Positions 23,959 to 35,212 are shown, counted from the stretch's first letter. The stretch is DNA of 64,000 bases from Periconia sp. R9002 (GCA_023627715.1 JAMAHW010000099.1:91087-155086); one strand, 5' to 3'. Numbers and translations: made by a program. The notes: a model not told the origin generated them from the letters alone.

Positions 23959-25092
23959 CTATTTCTCAGAATGCGCAATACAATTCGCCAGGGTAACCAT
24001 TCTCCGATCCTCCTTCAACGCCTTCAACTCATCCACGAAATCCTGTTCCCACGCTTCATCCAGCCTAGTAGGCTTCCAACCCAACAACTTCCTCGCCAGC
24101 ACACCAGTCGTAGCCTTGTGACCACCCCATCCACGCTCCGCAACATCGCTGCGACCAGCAGTCAACTTCGTCGCAATCTCCTCCAGCGGCACCAGCCGAA
24201 TCTCCTTCGTCTTGGGCGTGTTCTCGCGCGGCAATGTGCCGTCAGCGAACGCAACATCCAGACACTTTTGGTTGATATCTTTAATCAGCACCCGTCCCGC
24301 AGTCGGGAAAATAACCCCCTTCTTCCCCGAAGGCAAATACCCAACCCCACGATCTTCGCGCTCCAGAATCGCACGTACGAGCAGAACATACAACTCCGCA
24401 AGATCCAGCACATGTACGCGGTCGAAATTCGCCGTTTCATTCAGCTTCCATCCGTACCCGTGCTGCACCACGTACATGGTAATCAGCGGAATCACGAGGG
24501 CCTGGCGGTTGAACAGACCAGTCCCCTCACCGAAGATTAACGGCGTGTTTACGCTGATGGCTTGCACCCCGGACGCGGCCGCCGCTTCCAGCACGCCAAT
24601 CTCGGCCGTTCGCTGCGGATACGGTTCCGCGTCGTTGAGAGCCTTCATCGCTTCCAGAATTTCGGACGCATCGGCCTCGTCGTTCCATTCCCGGACCGGC
24701 TTGGGAGGTTGCGTCAAGGGTCGGTCCGCGAGGTTCGTGCATCCTGAGATGTGCAACAGCCAAGGTGCGGGCGCGCCGGGTTTCACGCGGCGCGCGAGCC
24801 CGTTAACAAAAGCGACGGCGCCTTCTGGGACGAAGCCTGAACCGGTGTTGACCACGATGTCGTAATTCGCGGCTGTGTCCTCGATGAAGGATGTATCGTC
24901 TAGCCCGCCGTTCCACGCGATGGTGTTGACGCGGTCGCCGTAGGTGTCTTTGAGTTTGGTCGCTTTGGCTGGGTCGCGGACGAGCACATCGATGGTGAGG
25001 GGTTTGAGACTCGGCGCGCTGCTGGAGACGAGTTGGTCTAGCACCGTGCCGCCTACGTACCCCGTGGCGCCTGTGAGGAGGATTTTGCTCAT
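23959..25092 (-). CDS. NAD(P)-dependent epimerase/NmrA-like extended SDR protein
   Basis: A single exon of 377 residues starting MSKILLTGATGYVGGTVLDQ, so the Rossmann glycine motif TGATGYVG is at residues 8-15. An upstream in-frame extension to 25143 lacks protein character, so the start at 25092 is preferred. The body resembles fungal NAD-dependent epimerase/dehydratase-fold proteins, with a substrate-binding C-terminal half that includes VHVLDLAELYVLLVRAI. A classical YxxxK is not obvious: the equivalent region reads EPYPQRT, so catalysis by the standard SDR mechanism is uncertain. Such proteins may act as reductases or as cofactor sensors. It is convergent with the rhodopsin-like gene (287 bp between stop codons). 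Confidence 0.85.
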   Translation of the reverse strand: MSKILLTGATGYVGGTVLDQLVSSSAPSLKPLTIDVLVRDPAKATKLKDTYGDRVNTIAWNGGLDDTSFIEDTAANYDIVVNTGSGFVPEGAVAFVNGLARRVKPGAPAPWLLHISGCTNLADRPLTQPPKPVREWNDEADASEILEAMKALNDAEPYPQRTAEIGVLEAAAASGVQAISVNTPLIFGEGTGLFNRQALVIPLITMYVVQHGYGWKLNETANFDRVHVLDLAELYVLLVRAILEREDRGVGYLPSGKKGVIFPTAGRVLIKDINQKCLDVAFADGTLPRENTPKTKEIRLVPLEEIATKLTAGRSDVAERGWGGHKATTGVLARKLLGWKPTRLDEAWEQDFVDELKALKEDRRMVTLANCIAHSEK

Positions 25093-26890
25093 CTTTTCTT
25101 GTCGTTCGACGATTTTTTTGAAGGTGTTTGGAGAACGACACAATTCGTAGCGATTGATGGGAGCAACACAACAGGAGGTAGGAACTCAAATCTTCGTCAA
25201 ACCACACGGAAGAAAAAGTTAAGAAGCCGCAAACACGCAAAAAGTAACAATCTACGTTTTTCAGCCCACATCAACCCCACACACACATATTGCCCAGCGT
25301 CGCTACACAACTAACTGCCCGTCCCGTCCTTAGCCACCTCGGAAACCAAGCTCGTTCTCCGTGTGCCGTTGCTCACCCCCTCCCCCGCCGCAGCAAAACG
25401 CTAGCAACTGTACAGTACTGTAGCATCAATCTCCTATTTCCGCTAGTCTTCGATGCTTAAGCTAACTCATTCGGTCGGTACCTTGGTGGGGTTATTTGGA
25501 GTAAGTAAGTGATAGTCTCTCGCCTGGTCATCCACAATGATACGATAGATACCTCATATCAATCATATACGCAAATTTATACCTATACCAAACCTCAGCT
25601 ACACCAATCAAACTTCGAAATCTCTCTGTTCGTACGTAGGATGCGTGATGTCACGCCACCATAATACCTAGTACGACAAGGAATCAGAAATCAAGTTTCG
25701 ATCGTCCCTCGCTTATGTAGGCGCCGCCGCCGCCCTGTCACGTATCCAACCCTAATTAATAGGTACCCGAAATTCTGCAGCAGATGTTAAGTTAATCAGG
25801 TACATCTTTACGTTGGTGCTTGTATGACTCGAGGATCACGCGACCTATTTTGTACGTAGGCCTACTGTATGTTGGTGGTTGGAGAAAGACGCCAAGTTTG
25901 GTATGAGATTGATGATGTGGGGTGTGTTTGGAGGGAAGATGGAGGGAATGGAAGATTGATACGGCATACGCTTTTGTATGGGGAGGGGGGGTTTAGTGTT
26001 TTGCTTGACTCTAAAATTGGTCGCGTGCGTTTTGGGAGCTGGGAGACGTGCAAGTAACGTTGATGTGATATGTTGCGAATTCGTCATGCCGTATCAGGTT
26101 CTGGTGTAAATTGAGAAGGTTGAGAGGAGTTTCAACGAGTGAGATTTTGAGTAGTTGTGAAAATCACGGATACACCCCCACCAAGCCCTAAGCAGCTTGA
26201 GTAGAGTTGCTCATCATTTCCCAAACAAAAACCGAATCCTCGAGTTTTAAAGATTCTCCCCAGTCTAATTGCGCTAGTCTCTCATCTCAACCGAACACCC
26301 ACTCAACCCGTTCGACTTTAATATTGGCTCTTGTGTGTTGGTTGCATGGTATTATTACAGTTGCTGCTCTGTGGATTATTTTGTACGGCCAAAAAGCTCA
26401 AGAACGTAGCTAGAACTCTGGCTACTTTAACTTCGGATGCGTTTGAAGATACGCATTGTAATAGCTGGCATTCTAATATGAATGACCAAGATTGTTTTCT
26501 GGAATAGAAAAAGGGAAATAAAACATTTGGTTTAGGCTTGAATGCTTATACTAAGCGCTAAAAGACAGATGCAGGTTTGAATTGGATTGCTGTGAGCGAT
26601 AGTCGCTCTACACATCTCTACCAGTGCTTTGGTGCCAAGTGGGAGTATGATTCACTGGGGAGATTGAGTCTTAATTCCAACGCCTTCATGATGCAGATAA
26701 TATTGTAGTATGATTAAAGATGCACCATTATGTTCTTCGCAGTTTTAATGTAAGTTGAGTGCTATACGGCAATATGTTATTATGTCAAGGCAACTTTCAG
26801 AAGTCAATATCCCCAATTTGTTCTGAACCTAAGACTTCGGAAGAATCAACAGCTACTGCAGGAGAATTTATTCAAAATGACAACATTCAA
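25093..26890. other. Intergenic region
   Basis: About 1.8 kb lie between the start of the epimerase-fold gene and the stop of the dienelactone hydrolase gene. No convincing ORF. Composition becomes more AT-rich rightwards. The first few hundred bases are presumably the promoter of the epimerase-fold gene. Confidence 0.45.
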
Positions 26891-27828
26891 TCAAGAAAAC
26901 CACCTCGAGAACCACGAAACAGCCTGGCCTTCCGCCAGCTGCGCTGCCTCCATCTCCTTTTTATCGTCTGGGTGAATGCGGATAGCAAAGCCGTGAACGG
27001 CACCGGGTATCAACTTGACTTCGTGCGGAGCATCGGTCTTATTCTCAAGTATAGTCTTCATCTTCTGCACGTCAGGGCCCTTCATCTGCGTGTCCTCCTC
27101 ACCGACGGACCAGGAAATGGGAATTTTAATGGGTTCGACATCGTCCGGAACTTTTACGTAGGTCGGGTGTGCAACGAAGGCAGCATCTATGAGCGGTTCT
27201 GGGGTGGAAGAAAGAGTCTGCGAGGAGTGTCGGGTCACGCGGTGCTCGGGGCGGTCTTGTGCGAGCGTAGTAGCGTGCTTGCCGCCCCAGCAGAATCCGG
27301 CCGCGCCAATCTTCAGGTCTTTGGTCGGGAATGGAGGAGGTGAGGTACGGAGAGCCTGAAAAAATTTGATGACACCGGCCTCGGTCTTGGAGGGCTTGCA
27401 CGATCGTATCCAAGGGATCACGTGATACATGCACTTGAAGAAGATAAACGGCTTGACGAATATGGTGGTGAACCAGGAAGTGGATTTGTCAAATAGCAGG
27501 TCGAACGACGGAAGCATGGAAGGAGACACGGCTCGGCCTTAAGGAGTCCAAGAGTTAGATGTAGATGATGAATTCTGGGGGCGCAGGACCGACCGTTCAT
27601 GAGATCGGGGCAATAGACTAAGAAACCTCCTTTGGCGTAGTGATCGCATAAGACTCGATTGTTTACAAAGTCCCATCCGAAGGCATCTGTAAGAAAAACG
27701 ATTATACCCTTAGGCGTGACTCCGGTTTCAGGCTCAGCAACATATGTCGGGTAGCCATTGATCGTGACCTCTTTGCCGGTTGGGTGGTTCTTGGATATTC
27801 CTCCACGAAAGCAGTCAGGACAGGACAT
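26891..27828 (-). CDS. Dienelactone hydrolase family protein
   Basis: Two exons, 27828-27594 and 27537-26891, give about 293 residues. The N terminus MSCPDCFRGGISKNHPTG is typical of fungal DLH proteins. The alpha/beta-hydrolase core has nucleophile motif GFCWGGKHA (Cys nucleophile, as in dienelactone hydrolases) and the catalytic His in PGAVHGFAIR. The acid is probably the Asp/Glu in WSVGEEDTQMKG. Family reaction: hydrolysis of dienelactones or related esters in aromatic degradation; the true substrate is unknown. The 56-nt intron has a GTCGGT donor and a TTAAG acceptor, both less common than the consensus, but joining there restores DLMNGRAVSPSM. No signal peptide, so probably cytosolic. 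Confidence 0.87.
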
Positions 27829-28016
27829 GGTGAGAGATGGCCAAAAGGACTATTCTATTGCAAATGGAAATGAAGATTTTTGAGCAGGGAGAACTTACAA
27901 AGGAAGATTTTATAGATCAAAAGCAAATAATAATTCTACCAAGCCGAGGTGGCACCTATCTCGGTATGAGTCGGTCGTATCGGTCGGATTTATCGCTTGT
28001 CGGACTATCAAAGTAA

Positions 28017-28366
28017 GGGCCCGTTCGGGGGGTCGTCAGGTTGCAGGTTGCAGGTTGCAGTATATAGTAAGGCTCGCGCGCGCCACTGACAGGGGGTAAT
28101 ACCTGTAGGAGTGATCGACCTATCTGAGTACAGGTTTTTATTTATGTGTGCAGGTCCTAGAAGAGGTTTAGCTCTTACTTAGAGAGGGAAGCCGAAGGTC
28201 TGTGTAGGCACTAGTAGGGGTGAAATTCACTAGTGAATATATAGTGATTTCTACCACTAGAAATAATTTCTGAACCTGCTGGTTCACCCGAACACCCCCC
28301 CCTTTTACCAGATTTCAGGTCTTAGTCATACCTGCAACCTGCTACCTGGTGGCCCCGAACGGGCCC
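28017..28366. mobile_element. MITE-like element with about 40-bp terminal inverted repeats
   Basis: The left end begins GGGCCCGTTCGGGG and continues into three AGGTTGC units. The complement of the right end (28366 leftwards) begins with the same 14 bases, then an imperfect copy with AGGTAGCAGGTTGCAGG. The arms pair over about 40 bp with a few mismatches, enclosing about 270 bp with no ORF. There is an internal small palindrome around CACTAGTGAATATATAGTG. Size and structure fit a non-autonomous DNA transposon. I could not see a clear target-site duplication (flanks AAAGTAA and GGACAAG), so the superfamily is not assigned. No second copy was seen in this window. Confidence 0.7.
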
Positions 28367-28807
28367 GGACAAGCTAGCAGCTTTTGGGGTAATACGCAGA
28401 GGAAACGAGTACAAGTTAGCGATTTGGGGGCGATAACGCATCGTCTCGATGTCACTGAGCTCATGAACTATCTGTCACTAATGTGTAACGCCAAAGAGCT
28501 TCTTAAGAACCCTAGAAAATCGAAAAGCAAGTCGAGTACGTAGCGTAACGAAACATCTAAAAAAAAATAGCGTTATCAAAGCACCGAGCACTGTGCAGGA
28601 AGAGACTGTGTCAGCCGAACCTCAGCATTGCATAGTATTAGCTACTTAACCATCTGTATGAGAACTTCAATTTCTCAATATCATGAATATATCCATAATC
28701 AAGTCCAGCATACTATCAAGTGTTTACAACTTTGATTTGGTCTTTTCCTCCGCCCTTCGAACCAATGCTTCCAGTTCTCAGAATAGTCTCGACGCACTTG
28801 CGAGCAC

Positions 28808-29911
28808 TTACGACGACCAAGTCTTCGGATCGATACCACGCTGCACTGCAGGTCGCTGCGCGATGCGATCAATCCACTTCAGCAGATGGGGAAATTCATT
28901 CATGTCCTCTTGAGTGATTTTACCGTTTCCTTTCCAGGCACTCACCCACGCTTGTAGATGTCAGCACAAAAGGAAATTAAACAACGACAACGGATGGAAA
29001 CGCAGGGAAGCACGTACGCCAAGCGGAGATGTCTGCGATGGAGTATTTGCCTTCGCCTTTGCCGGCGAGGTATTCCTTGACTTGTCCAGTGTATTTTCCC
29101 GAGAGCTGAAGCTCGATCACGCCGAAAATGCGGAGGACTTCGTTCTTGAAACGGTTGATGGCGACTAAGTTCAGTTGTGATCAGGACTCCCTGCCTAGTA
29201 ACGCTGGTTAACATGCTCAACACTCACCGGTATTTTCTGGAGCGTTCCTGGAGAACCAGCCCAATTGGCCTTGAATAGGTTGGCCCTAGCGATTCGTTAG
29301 CGCTGAAGTATCAGGGATAGGGAAGTGCGACATGCACTGCCGTGCCAGAAGAAGAGCCATTGCGTGCACTCGCTCTGCCCAAAATCATCTGTGAAGCCGA
29401 AGACGGATTTCTTATCCACCTCTCTGGAAAGGTAAAGCAGCTCCGCTGATGTCTCCATTACGGGGAAGGGCGGGCTCTGGGTGTTGTCGACAAGGATGGG
29501 AATTCGTCCTATGGGAACGAATCAGTAATTGCTTTGTCTGTAGAATCAAGCTTTATCTACCATTTGGATTGAGCTTCAAGAACCAGTCTTTCTTCTGCTC
29601 ATTGGTGCTGATGTTAATTAAGGTCTTGGTGTCTACATAGATATGTGGTGGTTGTCAGTGCCTCGTGCATGCATGTAAGATTGATAGAAACACAAAGGAG
29701 CCTATTATTCTCACACTCGATTCCATACACCTCTTTCAATTCCTCGAGATAAATCTGCACCTTCTTGCCGTTGGGAGTCGACATAGTGACGAGGTGAAGC
29801 CCCTAATATACCCCGCATTAGCCCCCGCCCCGCAATCCGCGGTCTTTGGACACTGACCTTCGCGTTCTTCACCTCCTCTGGGGTGTCATCGAGATAGAAG
29901 CTTGAAGCCAT
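28808..29911 (-). CDS. Glutathione S-transferase (Ure2/YfcG-like)
   Basis: Seven exons read from 29911: 29911-29858, 29802-29715, 29632-29561, 29508-29336, 29285-29228, 29164-29018 and 28950-28808, about 244 residues. The thioredoxin-like N domain shows LVTMSTPNGKKVQIYLEELK and RIPILVDN then METSAELLYL (the glutathione gamma-Glu site). The alpha-helical C domain shows HGSGQPIQGQLGWFSRNAPE and YSIADISAWPWV, both typical of fungal Ure2-like GSTs. Role: glutathione conjugation or reduction of electrophiles and peroxides in the cytosol; substrate unknown. The intron after exon 4 appears to use a GC donor (AGT|GCATGT), the only choice that keeps frame and restores the conserved SGQ motif. The first-exon residues before the thioredoxin fold are unremarkable. 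Confidence 0.85.
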
Positions 29912-30963
29912 TTTGAACTAGATGTTGATGTTTTATATCCTTGATGCGTGGTGGAATGCAATGGCAAGAATCCTCAATATTTTCCTCTCCCAAGGTTATC
30001 ATCAGCGGCGACAGCTATCATACTTAATTATCAATGTGGCTGAATTGATTACTCTACAAAGCTAACTTACGACGGAAGCTTAGTGATTGCTGATTAGCAA
30101 TCATGCATGAACATGTGCTTATGGTGGCCGATGTCGTATATTTAGCCTCCCACCGTCGCTCCGGTCGATCTTTTACGTATCGACAATAGGTAGTCGGAAG
30201 TCAAGACGGGGCGAAGGAACATCGAAAATGTGAACACTTCAATACGTCTGTAAAAAAGCTGCGGCAGATGGCTAAGCTAAAAACGGTATCTTGCTGATTC
30301 CATATCTTGGAAAACTTGTTTACTTTACTTGCATGTGAAATAGAACTTGACTTCTATCAACACAAAGGCTCTTGTCGGAAGCGAAGAAGAGGTGGCTTCA
30401 AGCTCGTCCGCATGGATTTCCTATACCGAAGCTGGGCATGATGCTGTGTTGGTTCTAACCGTTTGCCCTGCGCTTCTAAGAGCATGGCATTGCGAAACTT
30501 GATACTCCCAGGTGTATGAGCTGGAGTGTATGGATACCAGTAAACAAAGTTCGGTAAGTCATGTGGTGGTCGCTTTGCAGTTGCAGTGCAGTGTTCTTTT
30601 GAAGCCGAGAAATTTTATAAAAAAGTGCATAAGAACGATAAAGCATCCAGAAATTTTTCAGAAGCTAGGATATAGTTTGGAGAGAGTGTACCCGGATTGA
30701 TTCCATGTTTCCTAGTGAGATTGCTACCACGAGTTTCTGAGCATGAAGAATCGCAAATATCTTGAATCTAGCCTAAAATAAGGCATATAAACGAGACAAG
30801 AACATCGGTTATTTTTAACCTCCTGAAGTAGTTTAGTCTATCCCGATTCTAGAAAACCATGGGAAGTCCGATAAACAAGGGATTCATATCTTTCAGTTCT
30901 CCCAATATCTACTGAATTCCTTGGTCCTCATTTTCCATTATTTTTATCGCTTGCTTGTAATCA
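29912..30963. promoter_or_regulatory. Divergent intergenic region between the GST and the membrane-anchored orphan
   Basis: About 1.05 kb between divergent start codons. No coding sequence recognised. It presumably holds both promoters. Confidence 0.45.
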
Positions 30964-32429
30964 ATGGCTCGCTGGTGCACCCCACGTCGGTTTCTGGTCT
31001 ACAGCGCCTATTTTGTCGGCGCTTTCTCCCTGCTCGTCGGTGTGTTCATCTCTAAGCATGTTTGGGACATCCACATTACCATCCGGATTATCGAGAAGTC
31101 ATGGGATGCGCGCGGACACGACTATCGCAACGCATCCTGGATAGACAAGGCCGCGCACGCTGTGCTCGCTGGCCACGAGGACGTGTCGGAGTATAATAAC
31201 TTGTTCTGGGCCAAGTATGACGAGCTAGAAAAGGCTGAGAATGGCCAAGGATCCTTCAATCGCTCAAACCTGACGAGTTGCAAGCTTGGGTATTCACCAG
31301 AATGGGTTGATACAAATGCCAGATATGAGAGATGGGGCTTCGTGCTCTACCGCACAGCCTACGATGAGGATGACGAGGCGTGGGCGGAGACTGTTCAGCG
31401 TATGAACTATACAATCCGTACACATCTAGAGATTCAAGCCACCCATGACGGCAGTGAGTGCGATCCAGACCTCGTCCGTGATCGCGCTGTGCTTGAGATT
31501 ATCGAGAATCGGGAGACTCTAGAGGCCGCCTCGTTTGACACAATTCGTGCTCTGTGGCGCGAACGAGTCGACGCCGGTCTTGTTGATAGCAGCTTTAAGA
31601 CTGGCGGATGGAACTGGGGTTGGTTCAGGGTAAACCTTTCCGAGAGTGGCAAGAAAGCTAACGGAATGGCGCTCAACCTCTGTCTTGTCTACGACTCGTC
31701 CGCACGCCTCATGATGCACCTCTTTGCCGAGGGATTCCCGGCAACTGGACCACGCGATCCATGGGAACCTTTCCTCTTAGCCGTCGATGGCATGTGGAGC
31801 CCCAACAGGTACATGTATCTAACATCATGGGCAGAAGGATACCGAGGCTCGTACGGCGTCGCGCTCTCCATTCTATTCACCGACTTCCACGGGAAAACCT
31901 TCGAGCGTGAAATGGAAAGACAGGCTCCATATATGTTCAATGGTGAGTCATTCGAAGGAACAAACGAAACTGTGACCACGCTGACCGATGCTTTCGCTGC
32001 TTAGGTGGTCCTGTTATAGATCTATCAGGGTCTTGGGTGCAGTGGTTCTTCCAGGCTCTACTCGTACATGCAGTTGCACGACCGGGTCGTTTTCCGTTTC
32101 ATGACAGGTGGCATGAAATGCATTGGCCATATGTGCGTGAAGATAGCCATTGGAAAAATCCTACCAAACCCGAGAGCATCCAAATGGACGAACCCGTAAA
32201 AGCTCCTGAGGAACTAAGTGATCTCGACCTCGACCTCGAACAATTGCTGAAACCCAGCACTTTTGAACACTACCTTCCGTGTCTCGATTCCGATGAAAAC
32301 CAGGAAGATTGCTTTCAGATAGGCAATTTGCGCGTTAGGAAGGGAAGCCTCTCTGAAAAGCCGCAGTTCACGAAGGAGGCCGAGCCCACTAATAACCTTG
32401 AACAAGCCTCTCCGGTCGATCAAAGGTAA
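30964..32429 (+). CDS. Unrecognised membrane-anchored protein, probably luminal or extracellular
   Basis: Exons 30964-31942 and 32005-32429 (GTGAGT donor, CTTAG acceptor) give about 467 residues. I do not recognise a named family. The N terminus is a short basic segment followed by one hydrophobic helix (about residues 10-29, FLVYSAYFVGAFSLLVGVFI), which fits a type II signal anchor. The following domain contains several N-glycosylation sequons (RNAS, NRS, NLT, NYT, NLS), consistent with a lumenal location. Conserved-looking aromatic motifs include GGWNWGWFRVNLS and SWVQWFFQALLVHAVARPGR. The last 110 residues are acidic and Ser/Glu rich. The coding character is strong because the 62-nt intron removes a stop and keeps phase. 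A fungal-specific family is likely; a glycan-related role would be speculation. Confidence 0.75.
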
Positions 32430-33015
32430 TCATTATATAGTTAGCATGAACGCTCAGATTTACATGAGTCTAGCGTTCATGCAGCCAAATTAGTAGTGAA
32501 TTTATAAGCCATCACGCCTTGAATTTGATATCAAATGAATTGATTCCTATAACAGGACTGCTATTCCATACATTGCTGCAACCCCGATACCTTTGCCCAT
32601 GATCAGAAGGTTATGCAACGTTCTTGGCGTACTTGTGTCATCTAATTACCTCGCGTCGCCTGAGCTTCCAGCTGCAAATTATAGCAGCTATAGGATCACT
32701 AAGCTCAATATATATCCATAAGTTGATGATTCCAATAAATTTCTTGGAGAATTTTGGTATACCACCTCACCGTTTGCGAGACAGTGGTAATGAGACTAAA
32801 ATAGCTAACCTTAGCTAAGACACTATATAGCTGAAAACTGTACTTTGGTAGCTATCAGATATTCATCAAAATAGTGTTTATCATCGCGTGGAAATGTGTT
32901 TACCCACCGTATCGAAACAGTACAAAGTTTTGCACCAACGCACTACATACACCTATACTATGTATACAATCTCATGATCTTATAGTATACATATAGTAAA
33001 TAAGCACTTGAGGTT
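32430..33015. other. Intergenic region
   Basis: About 590 bp of AT-rich sequence. I see no gene or clear signal. Confidence 0.5.
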
Positions 33016-33344
33016 TCAATGTTGTTTAAGTATCCTTCTTGCTATCCATATGACTGCACCTCCAAGTAAAACTAAGAGAAACCCAATGATTACAAATGTC
33101 GATGCCTTCGATAGGGACATATACAGCTGGGCGACGTGAAAATGATCGTCAGTTTATAGGAAAAACATTGATCTACGTATGGTCTTACAGGGTCATCTTA
33201 CTCTACTATTCTATCCTCGAACAGGTCTAAAGCTGTAGCTAAGGCTGGGTCTGTGCAGCCCACAGTATCTTACGAAACAGAGTCCGAAGCATTCTCTTTA
33301 GCACAGAAAATTGAGAAATCGCTTAAAACATTGACCTTTTTATG
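33016..33344 (-). pseudogene. Decayed small membrane-protein gene, or 34-residue single-helix microprotein
   Basis: On the minus strand a terminal exon 33126-33016 encodes a short segment ending in one strong membrane helix (FVIIGFLLVLLGGAVIW) and the basic tail IARRILKQH, then TGA. It is preceded by a good 62-nt intron (33188-33127; GTAAGA donor, AACTGAC branch, CCCAG acceptor). The upstream exon reads on in the same frame for 52 codons (33344-33189) with protein-like composition, but has two TAA stops (33272-33270 and 33200-33198). Both could be former CAA codons, the RIP-type change. Upstream lie CACGTG and two ATTGG boxes. Alternatively, translation may start at the Met codon 33120-33118, giving a 34-residue one-helix peptide. 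I recognise no family. Confidence 0.35.
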
Positions 33345-33805
33345 TCATGAAGCCAATCACGTGACTCCAATCAAAATATCGATCGATTCAAGATCCTTTG
33401 GGCCTCCTTAAGTAGCCGGGTTGACTTAGCTAAATCAATCCTCACTCCAACTATCTCACTGTATACTTTTTATCTCATGTGCCTCCTAATTGTGGTGTGC
33501 TCTTAGCTTTTACTTTCTTCTAGTCCAATGGCACCTTTGTGGTATAAAAACAGTACTAAGAACCGATACGCCATTATACAATACTTAACTGAACTCAACT
33601 GGGTTTCTACACTATACGATGGAAAAAGTGCTGAATTAGGTGGGAAATCTATTTGTTTTGCATTTTGGGAAGCACGAATTCGGTTCGGCTATTTTTCGGT
33701 TTCCTTCACCATCCATCCTCCATCGACAATTAGCCTCAACGATATCCGTGCAAATTTCGCTACACAGCTCAGTCACTCTAGAATCAAAGAGTTGGATAAA
33801 CAACC
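33127..33805. promoter_or_regulatory. Region upstream of the F-box-like gene
   Basis: Apart from the decayed gene, this stretch shows a CACGTG box flanked by CCAAT-type elements at about 33345-33370 and no further ORF with protein character. An open frame at 33528-33974 looks fortuitous. Confidence 0.35.
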
Positions 33806-34787
33806 ATGCCACCATCGAAAAATGATATACCTTCCATGGCCAAAGACGATGCTAAAGCCTTCTCCGGACTCGATCTCTCCGGCAATGGACCTTCAACTAC
33901 AAGCAAAACGCCTGAGCCGCGCACTCGCAACCTCCCAGCCACCCCTCCGTTTCCCGCTACCAATGAAGTCATAGAAACAAACAGGGTTACCTTTTTGACC
34001 TTGCCCGTCGAAATCCGACTTCAGATCTACGAGGAACTTCTGATAAGCCGATCCTACTACGAACCACACCCTTTGTGTGCAGTTAGAAAGACATACCAAC
34101 AGCTGGTGCTAGTCCCTAAGCTTCCATATCGGCCAAAGAAAACGATGGAACCAGGCATATTACAGACGTGTAAACAGATATATCACGAAGCAATTACGAC
34201 ACTCTATTCACAAAACGAATTTGTGATTAGTGACCGGAGAGATCTATCTCCGTTCTACCGGCAAATTGGTGATCGGAACTTCAAGTCGATAAAGACACTA
34301 CATATATGGATACCATCGGCAGCTGATATCTCTCTATGGCTGAGGCTTCTTGATTTCTTAGCTAGGAGAGCAAGTGGGCTACAATGTATCAACCTTAGGT
34401 GGAATAGAGATGTTAAGAAAAGGTGGCGAGGGGGTCGGGAAGACGATTTGGACTTTGAGAATGCCTTAGAAACGATCAGAGCACTACATAATCTGGAAAT
34501 TACAGTGCAATCTATGCTAATTTGGGACCGCTTATTGTTTCAAACCGGGACGCATCCGCTCCTTAGATTTGATTCGCCCATAGATTTCCGGCATCCCGCC
34601 TTTTTTAGGTTTCCGCTATTCGCCCTTTAGGTTTCCGCGCTATACGTGGTCGCGGGAACTCCAGTCAAAGGAAAGAGACCTAACGGAGGAAGAATTGAAG
34701 GTTCCGGAACGCGTACGTGAGATAAATCAGACGCAGCTGCAGGCATTCAGGAAGTATCAGCAAGGAACAGAAGGTCTGATTCCATGA
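33806..34787 (+). CDS. F-box-like fungal protein, 3' exon structure uncertain
   Basis: Exon 1 starts at 33806 and encodes a disordered 50-residue N terminus, then FLTLPVEIRLQIYEELLISR, the Leu-Pro-hydrophobic helix seen at the start of many fungal F-box-like proteins. MEPGILQTCKQIYHEAITTL follows, a second hallmark of this group. The frame stops at 34628-34630. Sequence in another frame from 34632 to the TGA at 34785-34787 is clearly coding (RYTWSRELQSKERDLTEEEL and onwards). The two must be joined by an intron or are separated by a frameshift. Candidates are an intron at 34505-34583 (GTGCAA donor, ATAG acceptor) or at 34537-34630 (GTTTCA donor, TTTAG acceptor); neither donor is strong. Local repetition of TTTCCG words makes a recent indel possible. 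Likely role: adaptor of unknown target. Confidence 0.6.
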
Positions 34788-35212
34788 GCATATGTGGACA
34801 TAATATCCTAAGACATTGCATTTGCATGCGAGAGTCTACGGTTTATCCCTGAGCTCTCTCTTTGGATCTGCCGGTAACAGCACATGGGGGACGCTAAGGA
34901 GGCGTTATTCCATTCAATTTCATTGCCAAACCATTTAGCTACAGGCTTCACAAGTTCGTGACCATCTTTTCTGTCTCTTCGAGCTATCTTTTGTCAAGTC
35001 ATACAACACCCCAGAATATATCATCACTACCATATAGCTGTGCTATGAATTGAGAGTCTATTTTCCGGGTCTAATAATCGCGTCTGTGCTTACAGTAATT
35101 GTCTCCAATTCATCTCATGACCTGTTCTGCTGAGATTAAGGCCACAAAAGCGAGATTAGTTACATTTGATAAACTAATCTCAAGTAGATCCAGGCAAGAC
35201 AACATCCTTGGC
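34788..35212. other. Convergent intergenic region
   Basis: About 425 bp between the convergent F-box-like and RRM genes. Nothing recognised. Confidence 0.5.

Noticed and set aside
24000..32400. Possible secondary-metabolite cluster (epimerase, hydrolase, GST)
   Set aside because: No backbone synthase, terpene cyclase, P450 or cluster regulator is present, and the genes are widely spaced.
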